A stretch of 64,000 bases of DNA from Ascarosepion bandense. Its lineage: Eukaryota; Mollusca; Cephalopoda; Sepiida; Sepiidae. Location of the stretch: NCBI GenBank assembly GCA_037127315.1, contig JBBBDQ010000330.1:5525501-5589500 (forward strand), given 5' to 3'. Position numbers and translations under genes: made by a program. Below, piece by piece: positions 1 to 12,221 of the stretch. Below the pieces are notes generated by a model. That model saw only the letters and a program-made list of their open reading frames with translations. It did no database searches and was not told the origin of the DNA. Each line of letters starts with the position of its first letter. Within the stretch, counting starts at the first letter, position 1.

Positions 1-860
1 CACTATCTCTGGTGGTGTCCGAACCAGAGTTTCCACATATAATAACATATCTATTTTCATGTCATGCCATAGTGATATTGAGGTGGTACAGATGGCATTT
101 GAATGGTATGAGAATGTCATAAGTGCCAAGATTAACTGATGGTACTATCTGCATTTTTAGAGTGAGGTTTGCACCCAATCTCTAGCTGAAGTAGAATTGG
201 TCAGAGTTACAGGCAAAGGTGGTAGTGGTGGTCTGGACTTGGCTCCAAAGTGTTGAGAGGCCTTGAAGTTGATTCATCAGTCCACTGACCTCTCATGGCC
301 TAGGAAGTTATGGTATCAGGCTTTACTGGAGGAAGTTGTGTTGGACCTACTTTGTAAGTGGCTTGGCTCATCAGTGATTGAGTTGTGCTCTTTCTGGTTT
401 GGGTGCCAGCAGTGAATTCTTAACAACCTCAAGTTTTTGCTTACCTGGCAATTCATTCAAAATGTGCTCTCACTGACCTTATGTTCACCCATTCTGGGAC
501 TGTCAGTAAGTTGATGGCTTGTGTTGCTTCCAAACATCTCACGTCCATTGATCTTGCATACACATGTGATAATGTGTTGCCCTCAAATTCTGGGGTAAAA
601 TGGATGGTGTTTTTTCACATTCCTAGCTGTGGCAAAAATGGTGATCTGGACATTGCAAATGGAGAGAATCTTGTGATATGTAAGCAATTCTTATTATGAT
701 CTGATTAGATTTTTTGAGTATCAGCTCAAGATGAAAAATCAGATCTGATAGAAAGTGTTTGATATTGACAGATTTCAGCAAAAGGTGGGTAAAATGAGTG
801 TGGTTCGAGTGAATGAGGCCAGCTTTGATTTTCTTTTCAGGTCCTTTTAACACAACAGAG
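1..860 (+). pseudogene. Tx1/L1-like LINE, C-terminal ORF2 relic
   Basis: Read in shifting forward frames, the DNA encodes fragments such as IEVVQMAFEWYENVISAKI near 75-135, NLKFLLTWQFIQN near 425-465 and CDNVLPSNSGVKWMVFF near 565-615. These resemble, from memory, the region after the reverse transcriptase in Tx1-type (L1 superfamily) LINE ORF2 proteins. Stops and frameshifts interrupt it, so it is dead. It is cut by the window edge, so the catalytic part, if present, lies upstream. The match to this clade is inference; a translated search would settle it. Confidence 0.5.
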
Positions 861-1663
861 TGGTTTCCTTCTCTAGTTAAGCTGGACTCTTCTTGTGTAC
901 CTAATTAATGTGAGTGATTGTTGTTTCTGGCCTGTTGTCAACGTTGTCTTTCATTATGATCCATGAGATTCCTAACCTCCCCAGTTTGTTTTTTGTTCCA
1001 TCTGATCTCAGCTGGGTCAGTCTATTGACTTTCCCATCCCACTACTTACTTTGTCATTTTTTTCCCCTTAGTGAGTAAGCCTCTTGATTTTGCCTATAGG
1101 CAAAATACATGGGTTGCTCTTATTTTTGTGAGGTGAACAGGTTGTACGAACATATTTATTTTAGTTTGTACTTTTTGTTATTACCCTTGATCATTCAAAT
1201 TTTGATATATTTTTATTGGACATTTTAAGCTTTTATATCATATGATTTTTATAGGTTCCTGGTTTATATTGTGGTACATGTTCGATTGAATGATGATGGA
1301 TTAGTTCTTGTGGTTAACAGGCAAATTGTAATACATGAAAGGGTTGTGATTCAGGTTAGCTAGGTATAGGATAGTCTTGACCAGCCTCTCTCCACACCTT
1401 CTAATCTTTATGCTACAAGTGTTCATTTTGAATAATGAATATATAATTAGCTTTTACCACCTAACAAAACCTCATCAGTTAAAACCATGGTAGCATAAGT
1501 GGTTGATATTCCTATTTTTTAGTATTTAAAATCTGTACATATCTGATATTTTTTTTAACTGTTTCCTGTCTGGTTTAACTCTTGAACAATAACTGTTTAC
1601 ACACATTGTTGGGGAAAAATCTGAGAAAATAGAAACTTTTCATGTCATCTGTTTCTTCCTTTA

Positions 1664-1715
<52 letters not shown>

Positions 1716-2464
1716 TTTCTAAAATTGTTCTTGATATATGGAAAATAAGTGTGTATGTGTCATATATATATGACTCCATGGAGGAGTCGAACTATGGTAA
1801 GATGTCAATAATCAGGTTGTATTTTAAGACCACCCACTTCTATTTAAGGGTATCTATGAGACAAGAAGAGAGTAGGAGTTGGGGATTCAACTGTCTTTGA
1901 ATGCAATCAAACTGAGTTTAGACATCAGAGATTGAAAGAAAGCGTCCACTGTGTTGCTGATGCTGAGGGTGAAGAAGCGAGATACCGCTGCTAATATCTA
2001 AATATCGCTACTAATACTATTACTACTGTTATTCTTATTGAGAACGGGAACGTCGAAGGTTGTAGTAGTTGTGCTAAGAACAGACAAAAGAGTTAAAAAA
2101 AGCCACATCTCGCCTTCACCGAAATTATTCAAAGTATTTGTGTTTTATTTGGTTATTGTTCATATACAAGTGATATTCAACTTTGTGCAACAAAAATTTT
2201 TTGTGCTTGTTTTTGATATATAAAAGAAAACTTTTGTCCTTCCAAAAATGCATCGACTTGCTTATATTTATTTTTCTGTTAACCCAATTCTCACCTGACA
2301 AACATGCAGGTGGACCAATGGGCAGCTTCTGGGTTTCTACAATCTGATGACCACTCTCCAAAATCAAAACAGTCATAACGTGGTGGAGGATGGCATGAAA
2401 TTGACATTGGGAACTGGAGTCTTGTGGAGTGTGTCTGTCCAGTGGGGTGAGGATATAGTGTTAC
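861..2464. other. unassigned AT-rich stretch with a possible LTR-like segment
   Basis: No gene is recognisable. A (TA)n tract fills 1665-1707. From about 1770 to 2110 base composition changes: there is a small hairpin (GACTCC ATGGA GGAGTC near 1772), a TATA-like CTATTTAAGGG near 1840 and several CpGs. This could be an LTR or an old promoter, but I see no paired LTR or primer-binding site, so I do not call it one. Confidence 0.3.
1665..1707. repeat. (TA)n microsatellite
   Basis: About 21 uninterrupted TA units followed by a T run. Similar tracts at 10771-10806, 12078-12121, 15743-15784, 27262-27305, 32179-32216, 33187-33231, 33743-33778 and 60030-60068 are typical of this window. Several border mobile-element ends. 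Confidence 0.95.
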
Positions 2465-2628
2465 GAGGCTATAGAAATCAATCTGTTCTATTATCTGACC
2501 CATAGCTGGAGGGAAGAGACATATTAATGCCTTTCCTAAAAGTATTTGTGCGTAAGTGAATGCAAGGGATTCAATTGGAATTCAAACTTGGTTCTCCTAT
2601 TTCTCTTTCTGCACCACAATACACATCC
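2465..2628 (-). mobile_element. SINE-A, 5' part
   Basis: Reverse-strand copy of the tRNA-type SINE whose best copy is at 56772-57084. It holds the head (reverse complement of GGATGTG...GTGGTGCAG) and the conserved block containing the complement of AATACCCTTGGG. The 3' part of the element is missing. Divergence is moderate. Confidence 0.75.
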
Positions 2629-2639
2629 CTGACCAAGAA

Positions 2640-3851
2640 ACCCATCAAAAAAAAAAAAAAAATGATGTTTGAACATTTGATGATATTTGGGAAAATATGT
2701 CCAGCTGAGCACATTTCAGCACCCCTTCCTAGTGACAAAATGTAAGTCCTAGAAGTAGGGGTGGGAGCAAAAAATAATTGAGACTGTATTTTAACCTGTA
2801 TAATTGCACAAAATTTCAGCCTTTTTTTTTTTCTTTTTATTGCTGCTTAGTCATTGTTGATATGTTATTAGTTTAATTAGTGAATGTGATAATTTCCTTT
2901 CCAGTTAATTTCTGATCTGTTGTCAGTCTACCATTTTGTAAGTGGACCATCACATTTGGTGATTAGGAATGAGTTGCTAAAATGAATGTTTCTAATTTGA
3001 ATATATTAAGAACCTTTAATTGCTGAATATAATAATAATAATAAATATAGCATAGTACCCATAAAAAATTATAATCTTTATACAGGGATAAATTTTGCAA
3101 ATATATCTTTTAGTATAGATATTTATTGCAAATAGAAAACCTAAGTTGCTTTCATTATCTTTTTTTATTAATTTATTAATTATTTTTTTTACTGTTTTAT
3201 ACTTTTATTTTTAAATTTTTTTTATTTTTATTTTATTTTTTCATATTTATTTATTCTTTTTTACTGTTTCATACTTTTATTTTTTTTTATTTTTTATAAT
3301 TTTATTTTAATTTTATTCTTTTTAGTTTTTTTTACTGTTTTATACAAATCTTTGCATTTTCTGTTTTCTTGATAATTTTAAAACAGTAAGGTAATGAAAT
3401 TGAGACATTAGTAGCAGTAATAATGATATTCTTCTAGGTAACTCTCCACATCTTCCTTTCTTTTGTAGGTCTTAATAACATTTATCTTTTTACTGTCCCT
3501 CCTATACCCTGTTCTGCTATCAATTTACACAAACTTATGTGGGTTATCTGCTGTTTTCCCTCTGTCCATCTTACTTTCAATATGTCCTGCAAGTGTCAAA
3601 TTTTCTATCCCATCTTTCTTTGTCCTAGAAATTTCAGCTGTCTCTGAAGTGGCTGTATTTAGCCTTCTTCCAGGGAAAACAGAGCCTCCCCCACCCTTGT
3701 GTGTGTTACTGAAAATAGATAGACATTTGCTCTTTATGGTTTAACAACCTTTTTCAGGTTTTTTAAAGCCAAAAAATATTTTTAGATTGTAATATTTTAG
3801 GGTGATAATAATGATTCACTGATATAAGGCCTACTAATTAGGACATTGCTT
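2640..3851. other. unassigned AT-rich stretch
   Basis: No coding signal or known repeat was recognised. About 3150-3350 is a T-rich simple-sequence zone with several ACTGTTTTATACTTTTATTT-type repeats. The part from 3430 to 3720 is pyrimidine-rich and unremarkable. Confidence 0.6.
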
Positions 3852-3988
3852 GGGGAGAAGGAAGAGGTGGATTTATACCTTACCCAAGAGTATTTGTGTT
3901 TAAGTGAATAGAACAGATCCAACTGGAAATGAAACTTGGCTGTCCAACCTTAAATTCTTAGCTGTTATCCATTACACCAACCACACAT
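3852..3988 (-). mobile_element. SINE-A, diverged 5' part
   Basis: Old reverse-strand copy. The order of the GGATTTATACCTTACCCAAG block, the GTATTTGTG block, a tRNA-like B-box region and a head ending near CCACACA matches SINE-A, but many positions differ. The 3' half is absent or too decayed to see. Confidence 0.55.
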
Positions 3989-4084
3989 TCAATTTTTTTA
4001 AGCACCTGACATTCTAAAGCAGTCACTCATCTACTGACCAGACATGACATTGCTTAAGTTTAATGATCATATGACACTAATATT

Positions 4085-4790
4085 CCAACATATGGCTATA
4101 AACACAGTTTTCTGAAACCCTGGTGGTCAACGCAGGTGTTACTTCTCGAAAAAACTCTTTTCCTGATTTACATAAATGATCTGCCTAAGAATATACTCGG
4201 ATCATTTGTAAACAGCTATGCTAATGATACAGTGATATATGGGCACACTTCTAAAACTTTTGACAATTAAAGATTGGTAGCAGATATCTCTTCTTATCCA
4301 ATACTAAATTTCCAAAGGGAGGAAAAAGTAGCTGGTTACATTCAATGCCTTGAAAACCAAGCTAGTTACATTCCATCACTGCCAATCAGGCCCTGAAATA
4401 CCATCAGTCATGAAGAATGGATGTCCCCTTGAGGAGGCATTGCACCTTGAAAGAATATTGAGTCTCAAACTAACACCTGGCCTAAAGTAGAACACTTATA
4501 TCTGATCCCTTGCTAAAGATACAGGTAAAATAATCAGCTCATTGTATCACTCCAGTAAGTACCTGACTCTTCATGCTATTCTCTACCTTTATAAGAGCCA
4601 GATGAGGCCCAAAATGGACTACTGGTGCCATATTTGGGCAGAAGCTGCCTAGTTCTCACTTTCCAGTTTTGATAGAGTTCAAAAGCATCTCCAGGTCCTT
4701 GGAGAAGAATTAATTTCTACCCTCCAACCCCTTTCTAACAGGTAGGAGATGGTGAGTCTCATACTGCTCTGTTGCTACTTTTATAGATTT
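4085..4790 (+). pseudogene. LINE reverse transcriptase relic (palm to connection region)
   Basis: Forward frames give VNAGV near 4125, LFLIYINDLPKNI near 4160-4195, then SYANDTVIYG. The last is the reverse-transcriptase motif YADD with the third residue changed to Asn (Y at 4217, N at 4223, D at 4226). Downstream, fragments resembling LEEALHLERILSLKLTPGLK and SSKYLTLHAILYLYKSQMRP follow in the order usual for Jockey/CR1-type LINE proteins. Frameshifts and stops are frequent. It is a dead fragment, not the same subfamily as the LINE at 5225-6970. The clade is inferred from memory. Confidence 0.65.
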
Positions 4791-4841
4791 CAAATTTTTT
4801 ATCTGTTCCTCTCAGAGAGTGAACACATTTTACTGTTGCTA

Positions 4842-5090
4842 TCAGTCAGTTAAGTGCCATATGTGATAAACGCTTAGACGATCATGTCTCTTTTGACTGA
4901 CTAGGCAGAAGATTTTCCCACAGTAGGTTGCCATTTTTTTTCTGTGTTAGACTGGTTTCCAACCAAGGCTATAGAACCCAATTTGTTCTGCTATTCAACC
5001 CATAGCTGAAGGGAGAAAAGATGGATTAATACTTTTCCCAAAGGAATTTGTGTGTAAGTGAATGCAATGATAGCACAAAAATGAATTTCA
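4842..5090 (-). mobile_element. SINE-A copy
   Basis: Reverse-strand copy starting with the tail (TCAGTCAGTTAAGTGCCAT) and running through the GTAGGTTGCCAT and AGAACCCAATTTGTTC blocks to the GTGTAAGTGAATGCAATGA block. The tRNA-like head is missing. It lies between two LINE relics. Confidence 0.8.
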
Positions 5091-5224
5091 AATATACTGT
5101 TGTTTGGAGATTTCAAATATACAGTTGCTTGCAAGAGAAGAACAAACTTTTTAGTGAACAAAATTACTGGAAGAGTGTTAAAGCTTAATCACTGGAATGA
5201 GGCATATACACTTTTTCTGTGTGT

Positions 5225-6970
5225 TGAATGGCCACTCTTTTAAACTGTTAATGTGGAGATGGGTAAGACCCTATTCTTGGACCTATATTGTAATCTTCAT
5301 AAGTAACTTTCCCCGATGTCATCAGTTCCCAATTCTGAATTGATGCTGATGTTTGTTTCTGTCTTTATCTAATGATGTAAAACTGGCAGCTGATCTTGAA
5401 AATGGCTTCCAATCAACTGTTAACTGGGGCAAGAAATGACTTGTAAATTTGAATGCCTACAAAACAAAACTGCTATCTTTTAATCATTTTACAGAACTAT
5501 TTTGCCTTCCCTCAGCATGGCTGATGCAAATCTCTCGGAGAGTGACATTGAGTTTTGGTCTTGTGTTTTTCACTCATATGAAGTGGAATCATTATATTGA
5601 ATCGATTTCTAAGTTTGCTGTTGAGAAAATTGGTTCACTGTGTCATACTAGACATTTTTTTTATCACCAGAATCCATCTTGCATGTTTATAAATCTACCA
5701 TTTATCCATGCATTGAACATTGCTGCCACATCTCTTCTGGTGTTCCTGATATATCTCGAGATTCTTCACAAAATCCAGAGAAGAGCCTGCAATATTATTG
5801 GTCCTGACCCAGCAACTCTAGTTAGTATCCCATCATTGTGATGTGATGTCTTTTCTATAAATATATTCATGAGATAATGATTTTTACCAGATACAAGTTT
5901 TATAAGTTGGAACAAGAAATACTTTGTCAATTTCAACACCTTCAAAACAAAATTACTCTCTTTTAATTGTCTTAGAGAACTTCTTTTGCCTTCCAGTGGC
6001 ATGTCTGATGCTAACCTCCAGGAGACTGACCCAGTATAATTTCTAAGGCTAACATTTTCCACAGACATGAAGTGAACAATTATATTGGTTTGTTGTTAGG
6101 AAGGTTGGTTCACTGTGTTATGTGAGACAATTTTTCTTGCCAGAATCTATCTTACACATTTATAAGTCTACCATTCATCAATGCATTAAATATTACTTCA
6201 ACATCTGTTCTGGTGTTTCATCTGTGTATTTATAGGTTCTATTGTATTCAAGGCTGAATTTTCATTGTTGTGTAATGAATAACAGCTTGGGAAATCTGAG
6301 AGTCGTGTTCAAATTCCAGTTGCATTTGTTGCATTCACTTACATGCAAATACCCTTGGGAAAGTTATTAATCTATCTCTTCTCTCTCCAAATAAGGAGTG
6401 AATAGCAAGATAGGTTGGATTCTATAGCATTAACTGGCAACCAGTCTACCATAAAAAGAAATGGCAACCTTCTGCAGGATAATCTTCTGCTTTGTCATGG
6501 ATCGAATGAGACATGATTGCCCAAGCGTATTATCTGCATGGCACTTGACTGACTGATTTAGAACTTCAGTCACTCTACTACTGTAGTAATGTAGCGTCTC
6601 TGTGCCTTTCCTTTAAGTATTTTCATGGTAATTGTTCTGATGAGGTTTCCTCCTATGTACTTTGACTGCATGAGTTTAAGCATACAACTACATTGGCAAT
6701 TAGGTCTCATAGTTTTACTATTGAAATCATTCGATGTAACTTAAGTTCTAATCTAATAGTTTCTTTTTTTTGCACTTCTCACCTGTGTAGCTCTCTTTCA
6801 GTCTCTTGTTTTCTTGCCACCTATGATCTTCAAAAATATAAATACCAGCTTTTCGCCTTAAAATGTGTTCTTCTTTTTGTCTTTTCTTCTCACTAACAAG
6901 TTCTCATTTTGTTTCACTCTCAGTAACCACTTTAGTGACCTCTTTTTGGGGATGAAATGATTTAAGAAAA
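5225..6970 (+). pseudogene. LINE (family C) reverse transcriptase to 3' end, interrupted by SINE-A
   Basis: A forward frame at 5449-5841 reads LNAYKTKLLSFNHFTELF, MKWNHYIESISK and LEILHKIQRRACNIIGPD. These are typical of the thumb and post-RT region of Jockey/CR1-like LINE proteins. A related stretch from about 5900 to 6220 repeats the same order (FNTFKTKLLSFN, then TDMK), so part of the ORF is duplicated or two copies are joined. After a SINE-A at 6262-6559 the C-terminal region resumes at 6570 with SHSFTIEIIRCNLSS and LPPMIFKN-type sequence. The element ends at GGGGATGAAATGATTTAAG near 6960, which is the 3' tail shared by this family. Stops occur throughout. Confidence 0.7.
6262..6559 (+). 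mobile_element. SINE-A, near full-length, inserted in a LINE
   Basis: Forward copy. Head AATGAATAACAGCTTGG, B-box-like GTTCAAATTCC near 6310, the CAAATACCCTTGGGAAAG block, CAACCAGTCTACC, and tail GGCACTTGACTGACTGA. It separates the RT part of a LINE relic from its C-terminal part, so it is younger than the LINE. Confidence 0.85.
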
Positions 6971-7494
6971 AAAAAGAAAAACTTGTATATAAATTTTAGA
7001 ATCTAATTAACAAATAAAAAAGGGAAATGAAATTTTGATTTATTTTAAAAATTAATGGTGGTAATGATTTTAGATAAATGATGTAATTGACTTCAATAGC
7101 ACTGTCATAGACTGAGGTCAATATGATAAATTTAGTCTTATGTTTAGTTCACAATTTCAGCAAAATGCAAGGAGCTTTGGCTCCCATAACTTATAACACT
7201 GTCAGTGAATCGAACACAATGTTACAAATGCCAAAGTAATTGAAAAAGTTCAAAATGTATGAATCCTTCTTCCAGCTATGGATTAAATAAAACTGGTATC
7301 TGTAAAACATTATTTACAAAATATTGTTTATGCACTATTCATTAACAAAAATGAATTATTCTCTAAATCCCGAAATGTTTTGACTTTAAATAACCAACCA
7401 AGGGTTAATAAATCATAAAAAGCCTAACCCATGAAATCTTGTTCTATATTAGAAATCTTTTAGATATAACCTGAGTTTTTTTTTTTAAATTACA
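6971..7494. other. unassigned AT-rich spacer
   Basis: No recognised gene or repeat. A short phrase near 7390 (AACCAAGGGTTAATAAATCA) resembles the 3' end of repeat C, also seen near 14040, 56330 and 63930. Confidence 0.5.
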
Positions 7495-8335
7495 GGGCAC
7501 CTATCCATTGAATCAATTGCTAGGTCTGCTCTTAGGAAAGTTTGTTTACTGTTTTGTGCCAGACAATTCTTCTTGCCAGAATCTTTCTTGCACATTTATA
7601 AATCTACCATTCATCCATGCATTCAATATTGCTGCCATGTTTGGTCTGCTGACATCGCTGCTATATATCGTGGGATCCTCAACAAAATCCAAAGAGGGGT
7701 TTGTAATGTTATCCGTCCTGACCTGGTATCCCATCTTTGATCACTTTTCCATCACTATGATGTGGCTTTGATTTATCTTTTCTATAAATATTTTCATGGT
7801 AATTGTTCTTGGTACCTTGAATAAATGAATTTAAGCAGATTGGCAAATAAGCCTCAACTTTTTTTTACTGTTGAAAGAGATATTATTTTTTATTTTTTTA
7901 ATTGTATCACCCCGAGCAAGGCGGTAATGCCACTGATGAGCAGGGGGCTACATAATAGTGAAAAGATTTGAAAAGAGAAAGCCGGAAACCACATCCTAAA
8001 CAGGGAACAAGGGATGAGCCTCTTCACCTGTTCAATAGACGTGGGTGGAGTGTGAACTGGGCGATAGATAGATCTATCTAACTTCTGTTTTAATAGTTTC
8101 TTTTCTCTTAATTTTTGCCTGTGGAACTCTCTTCTGGTTTCTTGTTTCTCTGCCAGCAACAATATTCAAAAATTTAAATGCAACATCAATCTACTGTCCT
8201 CCTGAAGCCTGTTCTTTTATTGTTCTTTCTCCTCACTAGCATTTTTTCATTTTCTTTCACTCTCAATAACTCCTTGCATCCTGATAGCATTATTATCTTG
8301 TTTTGGGATGAAACAATAAAAAAAATTTAAAAAAT
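7495..8335 (+). pseudogene. LINE (family C) C-terminal relic, interrupted by SINE-B
   Basis: Forward frames give HLSIESIARSALRKV, ESFLHIYKST and GILNKIQRGVCNVIRPDL, closely matching the order in the LINE at 5225-6970. After a SINE-B at 7884-8081 the ORF resumes with the CACTTTTTG-type GTLFWFLVSLP segment. The 3' end is GTTTTGGGATGAAACAATAAAA near 8320. It is dead: frameshifts are present and the catalytic region is missing. Confidence 0.7.
7884..8081 (-). mobile_element. SINE-B, single copy inside a LINE
   Basis: Oriented by its A-rich tail, the element is on the reverse strand. Text shows T-run, then ATCACCCCGAGCAAGGCGGT, AAAGCCGGAAACCACATCCT, GATGAGCCTCTTCACCTGTT and GGGTGGAGTGTGAACTGGGC. 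It interrupts a family C LINE relic, so it inserted later. I see no convincing polymerase III A and B boxes; calling it a SINE rests on size, copy number, A-tail and a 3' end shared with a LINE. Confidence 0.8.
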
Positions 8336-8596
8336 TACACTCTTTATCATTGATTAAATTACAACATTAAGTATAGTTGAGTAATCATTCTCAATAACAG
8401 TTTACAGCTTGAAAATTGAACTTATTCTTCATAGGTTTCTCAACTATCTACCAACCATCACTTTCTGGCTAATATCCAATATTACAAGTGTACCGTGTTG
8501 ACTAGCCTGTTTGATATAGTAGTCAACACTTGTTTACAAGGATAGGGGATATGTTAATAGATATCTCAAATTGCACTGATTGTACTGAATCCTGCA
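8336..8596. other. unassigned spacer
   Basis: AT-rich sequence without recognisable coding potential or repeat structure. Confidence 0.5.
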
Positions 8597-9417
8597 GGGT
8601 GCAATGAGTAAATTGTCACTATTTATATTTTTATTTTCACGCATGCACATTGTTTGTTTTTGATTTTGCTGACTGCACAATATAGTAGGGTCAGTTGGCC
8701 ACTGCTTGTGAGAAAGAGCTCATGATGCAATTCACTCCAGCAGAGATTTGGAAATGACATGTTGTACTGATTGGCATTCATGCTGGAAGATTCAATACAA
8801 GCCTTTAAGAGTGTTTGGGTGTCAAACTGAGGACAGTGCAGAGGATTTGGAAAGAGTTGGATGAGTCTAATGGTGATTATGAAGGTACGGCAGCTCAGAA
8901 AACTCACTCTGATAAGAAAAGAACTCTAAATTGTTGGTGAGAGCTTCAGACTCAATACAAATGCCTTGAGGAGGTAGTGCTGCACTGGTCAAGAGGGTGG
9001 CTGCTAGGAGACTCTATCTCTGGCAACATGACTCTGCACCATACTACACAAGCAGGAGAACCCAGTCAAGGCTGTCAGACAATTTCTGTAACCACACCAC
9101 CTCTTACATCGAGCCAGATAATCCGCTTGATTGGGTGCAGTTGAGCGAGAGAACAATAAAACTTCTTGTAACACTAAAGATGAACTGAAAGCGAGGATTA
9201 TGGCAGCATTCACCAACTTAAACAAAGAGACTATTCAGAAAAGTTTCAGTTGATACCAAAATTGGCTGGAGGTCAGTGGTGATTTTATTGAATAAATGTA
9301 GTCTTAATATTTCAAAGTATTTTTATTGTAACTTTGGTTAATATATCAGTTAAAATGAGATGTCAGTGTAATTTTCATTTTTGCATAATTTAGACAACAA
9401 TTTTCTATCACAGTGTG
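8597..9417 (+). mobile_element. Tc1/mariner-superfamily element, internally deleted
   Basis: The left part encodes a helix-turn-helix-like stretch (VKLRTVQRIWKELDES near 8820-8870). The right part encodes CLEEVV, then QHDSAP.YTSRRTQS near 9028-9070, RLSDNFCNHTT, and NTKDELKARIMAAFTNLNKE near 9165-9230. The last segments match, from memory, the C-terminal half of DD37D-type mariner-like transposases. The central catalytic region is missing between about 8935 and 8950. Left-end text CAGGGTGCAATGAG and right-end text near 9395-9417 may be degenerate terminal repeats, but that pairing is weak. A dead copy. Confidence 0.7.
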
Positions 9418-10748
9418 TTTGTTTGAACACCAGTAACTAATAATCAAATATAACAATATGCATTAATAGTCATATAATGGATAGAAGATTTTTTTCAAAT
9501 CTAGATTTTAATATTCTCAGCATTTATTTTTTAAATCAGGAATTTTCTTTCACTTTCTTGCTTAGAGGAAGCACAGCTTCTTTTTCAATATCTTTGAATT
9601 GCCAGTAATGAGGTTCTTGCATTTTTTAAACTATTATTAAGTAAAACTTATAAATTATTACTTCTGGGTGTTACCTTATGTAAGTTAAGATGCCAATAAA
9701 TTGTGGGAGGCGAACCACCGTAATTACTCTTAAAAATGGCTTACCTAATGAAAACCAAACTTAGTAGCCATGGATTTCAAGACAAGCTTCTACCGGCCAT
9801 CACTTTCTGGCTGGTGCCCAATATTATATTTGTATATGAGTGCATTATTGTAATGTATTATATATCCATCCTGCTGGCTAGTCTCTAAACAAAACTATGC
9901 CTGTATCATGTAATCATGATACAAGTATACATTTTTTTTTCTTTTCTATACAGCAATTCGTTTGAAAAATGTATGACTTCAGTCTTTCATAACCTGTTCT
10001 CATTTTAGCAGTTCATTAATGGCAGTGTAATATTTGGATACTTATATAGGTAAATTAATAAGTCTTAAAGCCTAATCATAAAAAAATTTATTTTAAAGAT
10101 TTTTCAGCACTTAATCATTGTTGATTATTCATCACAAAATTTACTTTTCTACAGTGATATATAACTTGAAAGGATATGATTCCTAATCACCATTTTGTCA
10201 ACAGAGATTGTAGATTTTTTTTATATTTCAAGGTTGAAGTTTTAAATTAATCATTGAGACACTGCATATAATTTGATATTTATATATTACATTGACTTTA
10301 TTGTATACTAGCTGAATTACCTATGCCTTGTTGTGGTTCACACATTCTTATATAGATAATTGTAAAAATATATATGGTTTTGGGGTCTACCCTGATTGTT
10401 AAAAGGTATCATATGTGTAAGCAGCTCTCCAAGTTTCAATTGGAGGTGTGTAACCCCAGGGAACCCCCATTGATCAAATGACTCAGGACAATTTCTGCTT
10501 TGTTACCATGAATACCCTGATTCCAAAAAAGTATCACACATGTGTAGCCCTCCAAGTTTCAATGGAGGGAGTTGTGACCCCCCCCCCCCCCCAGGAATCC
10601 CCTTTGATCAAAATGAAATGTATTTATCTAAGCACCCTGGGTAATGTAGCTTCAGAATATAAAAACATTTTTTTGATTTTTTTGGTTTTTTGTGGGAGTA
10701 TATCTCTAAAACCCTGGGAGGAGTTCATAAACAAACAAAAGCTACAAC

Positions 10749-10809
<61 letters not shown>

Positions 10810-11239
10810 GGCAGCATTTTTTCATTAATGCATGTTTCATTAAATAAAATTTTCATATTGTCTGATAAGCTTAATTGCATTATCGTTAAATGAAGAAAGA
10901 AAATTACAATATCGATACATAATTTTTAATTTTTTTTTTCTTATGGTTTATGTAAGTGTCAGACTAGCAATACTTGTAAAAAAACTATTAGTGAAATAGT
11001 ATCATAATTCAAAAATTGAATTCTCAGCAGTAAAGTAAAGTAACACCCTATAGTACATTTTTTTTTGAAAAAGCTAAAAAAAAATTATTTAATAACAAAT
11101 ATTAAAACTTTACTTATAATTTTAATTTAAATATCATTGCTTTAAAAATGTTTTTAATCTTTTTATCTCATATAATTATTTAAGAATGTTTTTAATAATT
11201 ACATTTAAATATGTAAGAAAAGCAATGCCTAAAAACCCA
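9418..11239. other. unassigned AT-rich region with a local duplication
   Basis: No gene is visible. Two adjacent related segments at about 10383-10482 and 10500-10617 share TACCCTGATT, GTATCA, CTCCAAGTTTCAAT and TGATCAAA; the second carries a 15-16 base C run. A (GT)n(AT)n microsatellite follows at 10750-10806. Confidence 0.55.
10750..10806. repeat. (GT)n(AT)n compound microsatellite
   Basis: About ten GT units run directly into about eighteen AT units. Confidence 0.95.
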
Positions 11240-11420
11240 AGGTTTAAATGCATTTTTAAAAATAAAAAAAACTTTTTGAATCTTTTATTTTAGTTTGAAT
11301 TCCAAGCTAATAGATTAAATTTAATATTTTCAATAAGCAAAATACTTGCTGATACAAGAAAAACAATTTTTAACCAAAATTTCAAAGGTTAAAAAATTTA
11401 TAATTTAATCAAAACTTTTT
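11240..11420 (+). repeat. repeat D fragment
   Basis: Contains TTTTAGTTTGAATTCCAAGC and TTTTCAATAAGCAAAATACT, phrases also found near 47775-47830 and 58965-59015. This suggests a dispersed AT-rich element. No coding content. Confidence 0.5.
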
Positions 11421-11535
11421 TGGTCCTTCCTCTTAATATCAACCTCAGTATGATGATAAACTAGATTTAATAGCAAGGTCTCTGATTGGGAGATTGGAGG
11501 TTTTGAGGAGCACGTAACTACCTCTTAATTGTAAA
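11420..11535 (+). repeat. repeat C fragment
   Basis: Carries the CAGTATGATGATAAACTAGA and AGCAAGGTCTCTGATTGGGA blocks of the family best seen at 13515-14062; truncated after TACCTCTTAATTG. Confidence 0.65.
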
Positions 11536-11669
11536 ACAAGAGAGAAAGATGAAAAATCATTCAAAGGGTCAAAAATTTATAAAATGAGTAAAAAACTTTT
11601 TTCTAATAATCATGACTGTAACACATTTATGTATGGAAAAAGATATTTTACAGCGGTTTTTATACCAGA

Positions 11670-12065
11670 ACATTAGTCCTGAGTATGATGATAAACTGCA
11701 TCTGGCAGCAAGGCCTCTGATCGGGAGGTTGGAGATTTTGAGGAATATGTAACCACTTCTTAATTACTGTTATTCTCAAGTTCACCTTGACCCAGGGTGG
11801 TAGCACCTATTATGGTCCTAGCTATGGACAAATATTAAACTCCAAAAACAAAAATCAACAGTACATTTTTATAATAAAATGACAATGACAATGAACACTA
11901 AAATAAAATAAAAATAAATTTTTGTAGTAAAATAACCAACACTAAATTTTCTGATCTACAAAATATATCTAAAAAGCATACCTTTACTCTAAAAAGGATA
12001 TAATTTTGTACAAATTATTAGAAGTTAAAAGCATAAAATTACAAAAAAATATTTACATTTCAGTA
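11670..12065 (+). repeat. repeat C copy
   Basis: Shares with copies at 13515 and 55912 the sequence GATGATAAACTGCATC, GGCAGCAAGGCCTCTGAT, AGGGTGGTAGCACC and AGCTATGGACAA. An A/T-rich body follows and it ends at ATTAAATAACCCC beside a (TA)n tract. The element type is unknown. Confidence 0.7.
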
Positions 12066-12074
12066 TTAAATAAC

Positions 12075-12123
<49 letters not shown>

Positions 12124-12221
12124 GTCAGATTAAATCATATTAAATAATATAGTTTTTTTTTTTATATTAAATTATATAAGTTTTTTTTTATATTATATTA
12201 AATTATATAATTTTTTTTTTT